64,000 nt of DNA. It comes from Rahnella bonaserana. Lineage in GTDB: Bacteria; Pseudomonadota; Gammaproteobacteria; Enterobacterales; Enterobacteriaceae. The translations under genes and the position numbers were made by a program. Numbering within the stretch: the stretch's first letter is position 1; each line of letters begins with the position of its first letter. Positions 63,298 through 64,000 of this stretch are shown piece after piece. The stretch lies in contig NZ_JAFMOW010000063.1 of the NCBI RefSeq assembly GCF_019049675.1, positions 1 through 64,000 on the forward strand. Reading direction: 5' to 3'. The notes beneath the pieces were generated by a model. It searched no databases and had not been told where the DNA came from. It saw only the letters and a program-made list of their open reading frames with translations.

Positions 63298-64000
63298 TTA
63301 CTGACCTTTAACTTCTTTCAGACCGTTGAACGGAGCAGGAGTACCCGCAGCCGCCAGCGCTTCTTCGATACGGATCAGCTGGTTGTATTTAGCAACACGA
63401 TCAGAACGGCTCATAGAACCGGTTTTGATCTGGCCAGCAGCGGTACCAACAGCCAGGTCAGCGATGGTAGCGTCTTCAGTTTCGCCTGAACGGTGAGAGA
63501 TAACGGCAGTGTAGCCAGCGTCTTTCGCCATTTTGATCGCAGCCAGAGTTTCGGTCAGAGAACCGATCTGGTTGAATTTGATCAGGATGGAGTTAACGAT
63601 GCCTTTGTCGATACCTTCTTTCAGGATCTTGGTGTTGGTTACGAACAGATCGTCACCCACCAGCTGGATTTTGTCGCCCAGAACTTTAGTCTGGTAAGCA
63701 AAGCCAGTCCAGTCAGACTCGTCCAGACCGTCTTCGATAGACACGATCGGGTACTGTTTAGTCAGGTCTTCCAGGAAGTGAGTGAACTCTTCAGAAGTGA
63801 ACGCTTTGTTGCCTTCGCCAGCCAGAACGTATTTGCCATCTTTGTAGAACTCAGATGCCGCACAGTCCATCGCCAGAGTGATGTCTTTACCCAGTTCGTA
63901 GCCTGCTGCTTTAACCGCTTCAGCGATAACAGCCAGAGCTTCTGCGTTAGAACCCAGGTTTGGCGCGTAGCCACCTTCGTCACCAACAGCAGTACCCATG
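63298..64000 (-). CDS. eno: Enolase, C-terminal part (5' end outside window)
   Basis: Glycolytic 2-phosphoglycerate dehydratase and, in enterobacteria, a degradosome partner. The visible 234 residues hold the Mg-binding aspartate and glutamate ([24 protein letters not shown]), the catalytic Lys in [11 protein letters not shown] and the [18 protein letters not shown] motif. The frame is open to the window end. Confidence 0.98.
   Translation of the reverse strand, partial: MGTAVGDEGGYAPNLGSNAEALAVIAEAVKAAGYELGKDITLAMDCAASEFYKDGKYVLAGEGNKAFTSEEFTHFLEDLTKQYPIVSIEDGLDESDWTGFAYQTKVLGDKIQLVGDDLFVTNTKILKEGIDKGIVNSILIKFNQIGSLTETLAAIKMAKDAGYTAVISHRSGETEDATIADLAVGTAAGQIKTGSMSRSDRVAKYNQLIRIEEALAAAGTPAPFNGLKEVKGQ

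Overview
The window is a chromosomal segment from a motile member of the Enterobacterales. Gene content, gene order and protein similarity point to the Yersiniaceae side of the order (Rahnella, Ewingella or Serratia relatives). The signs are an iap-cysHIJ locus, cysG inside the cysDNC operon, srfABC beside flagellar genes, and mutS directly beside rpoS. The genus is inferred, not proven. No rRNA, tRNA, prophage, insertion sequence or CRISPR array is visible.

Positions 1-22950 form a compact flagellar and chemotaxis block. The 3' end of flagellin (fliC) converges on a minus-strand series read leftwards: flgB-C-D-E-F-G-H-I-J, flgK-L, a chemoreceptor with a C-terminal WETF tail, fliA, flhD-flhC, motA-motB, cheA-cheW and a second chemoreceptor without that tail. 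flgA, flgM and flgN diverge on the plus strand from flgB. Two well-spaced sigma-28 promoters (flgK, flgM) and a likely RcsAB box in the long flhDC leader can be read directly. fliA stands without fliZ and away from fliC. cheRBYZ and flhBAE are not here.

Positions 23080-37031 are accessory. They hold srfA-srfB-srfC (a membrane-anchored protein, an actin/Hsp70-fold ATPase-like protein and a P-loop-like protein, function unknown), a convergent EvgA/EvgS-type two-component pair, and a large 886-residue protein with beta-rich N-terminal domains, a barrel-like C-terminal half and no signal peptide.

Positions 37453-57178 are core genome. mutS is followed by the stress and housekeeping series rpoS, nlpD, pcm, surE, truD, ispF, ispD, ftsB, ygbE, all read leftwards. 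The assimilatory sulfate pathway then comes in two blocks: cysG-cysD-cysN-cysC (activation plus siroheme) and cysJ-cysI-cysH (reduction), with iap between them.

Positions 57523-64000 hold an exported alpha/beta hydrolase, queD and queE (queuosine precursor synthesis), an amino-sugar cassette (nanE and a PTS EIICB permease divergent from an RpiR-family regulator) and the 3' part of enolase. Two related palindromic repeats, iap/cysH and queD/queE, share an ungapped alignment of about 97 bases and show compensatory changes in their central hairpin.
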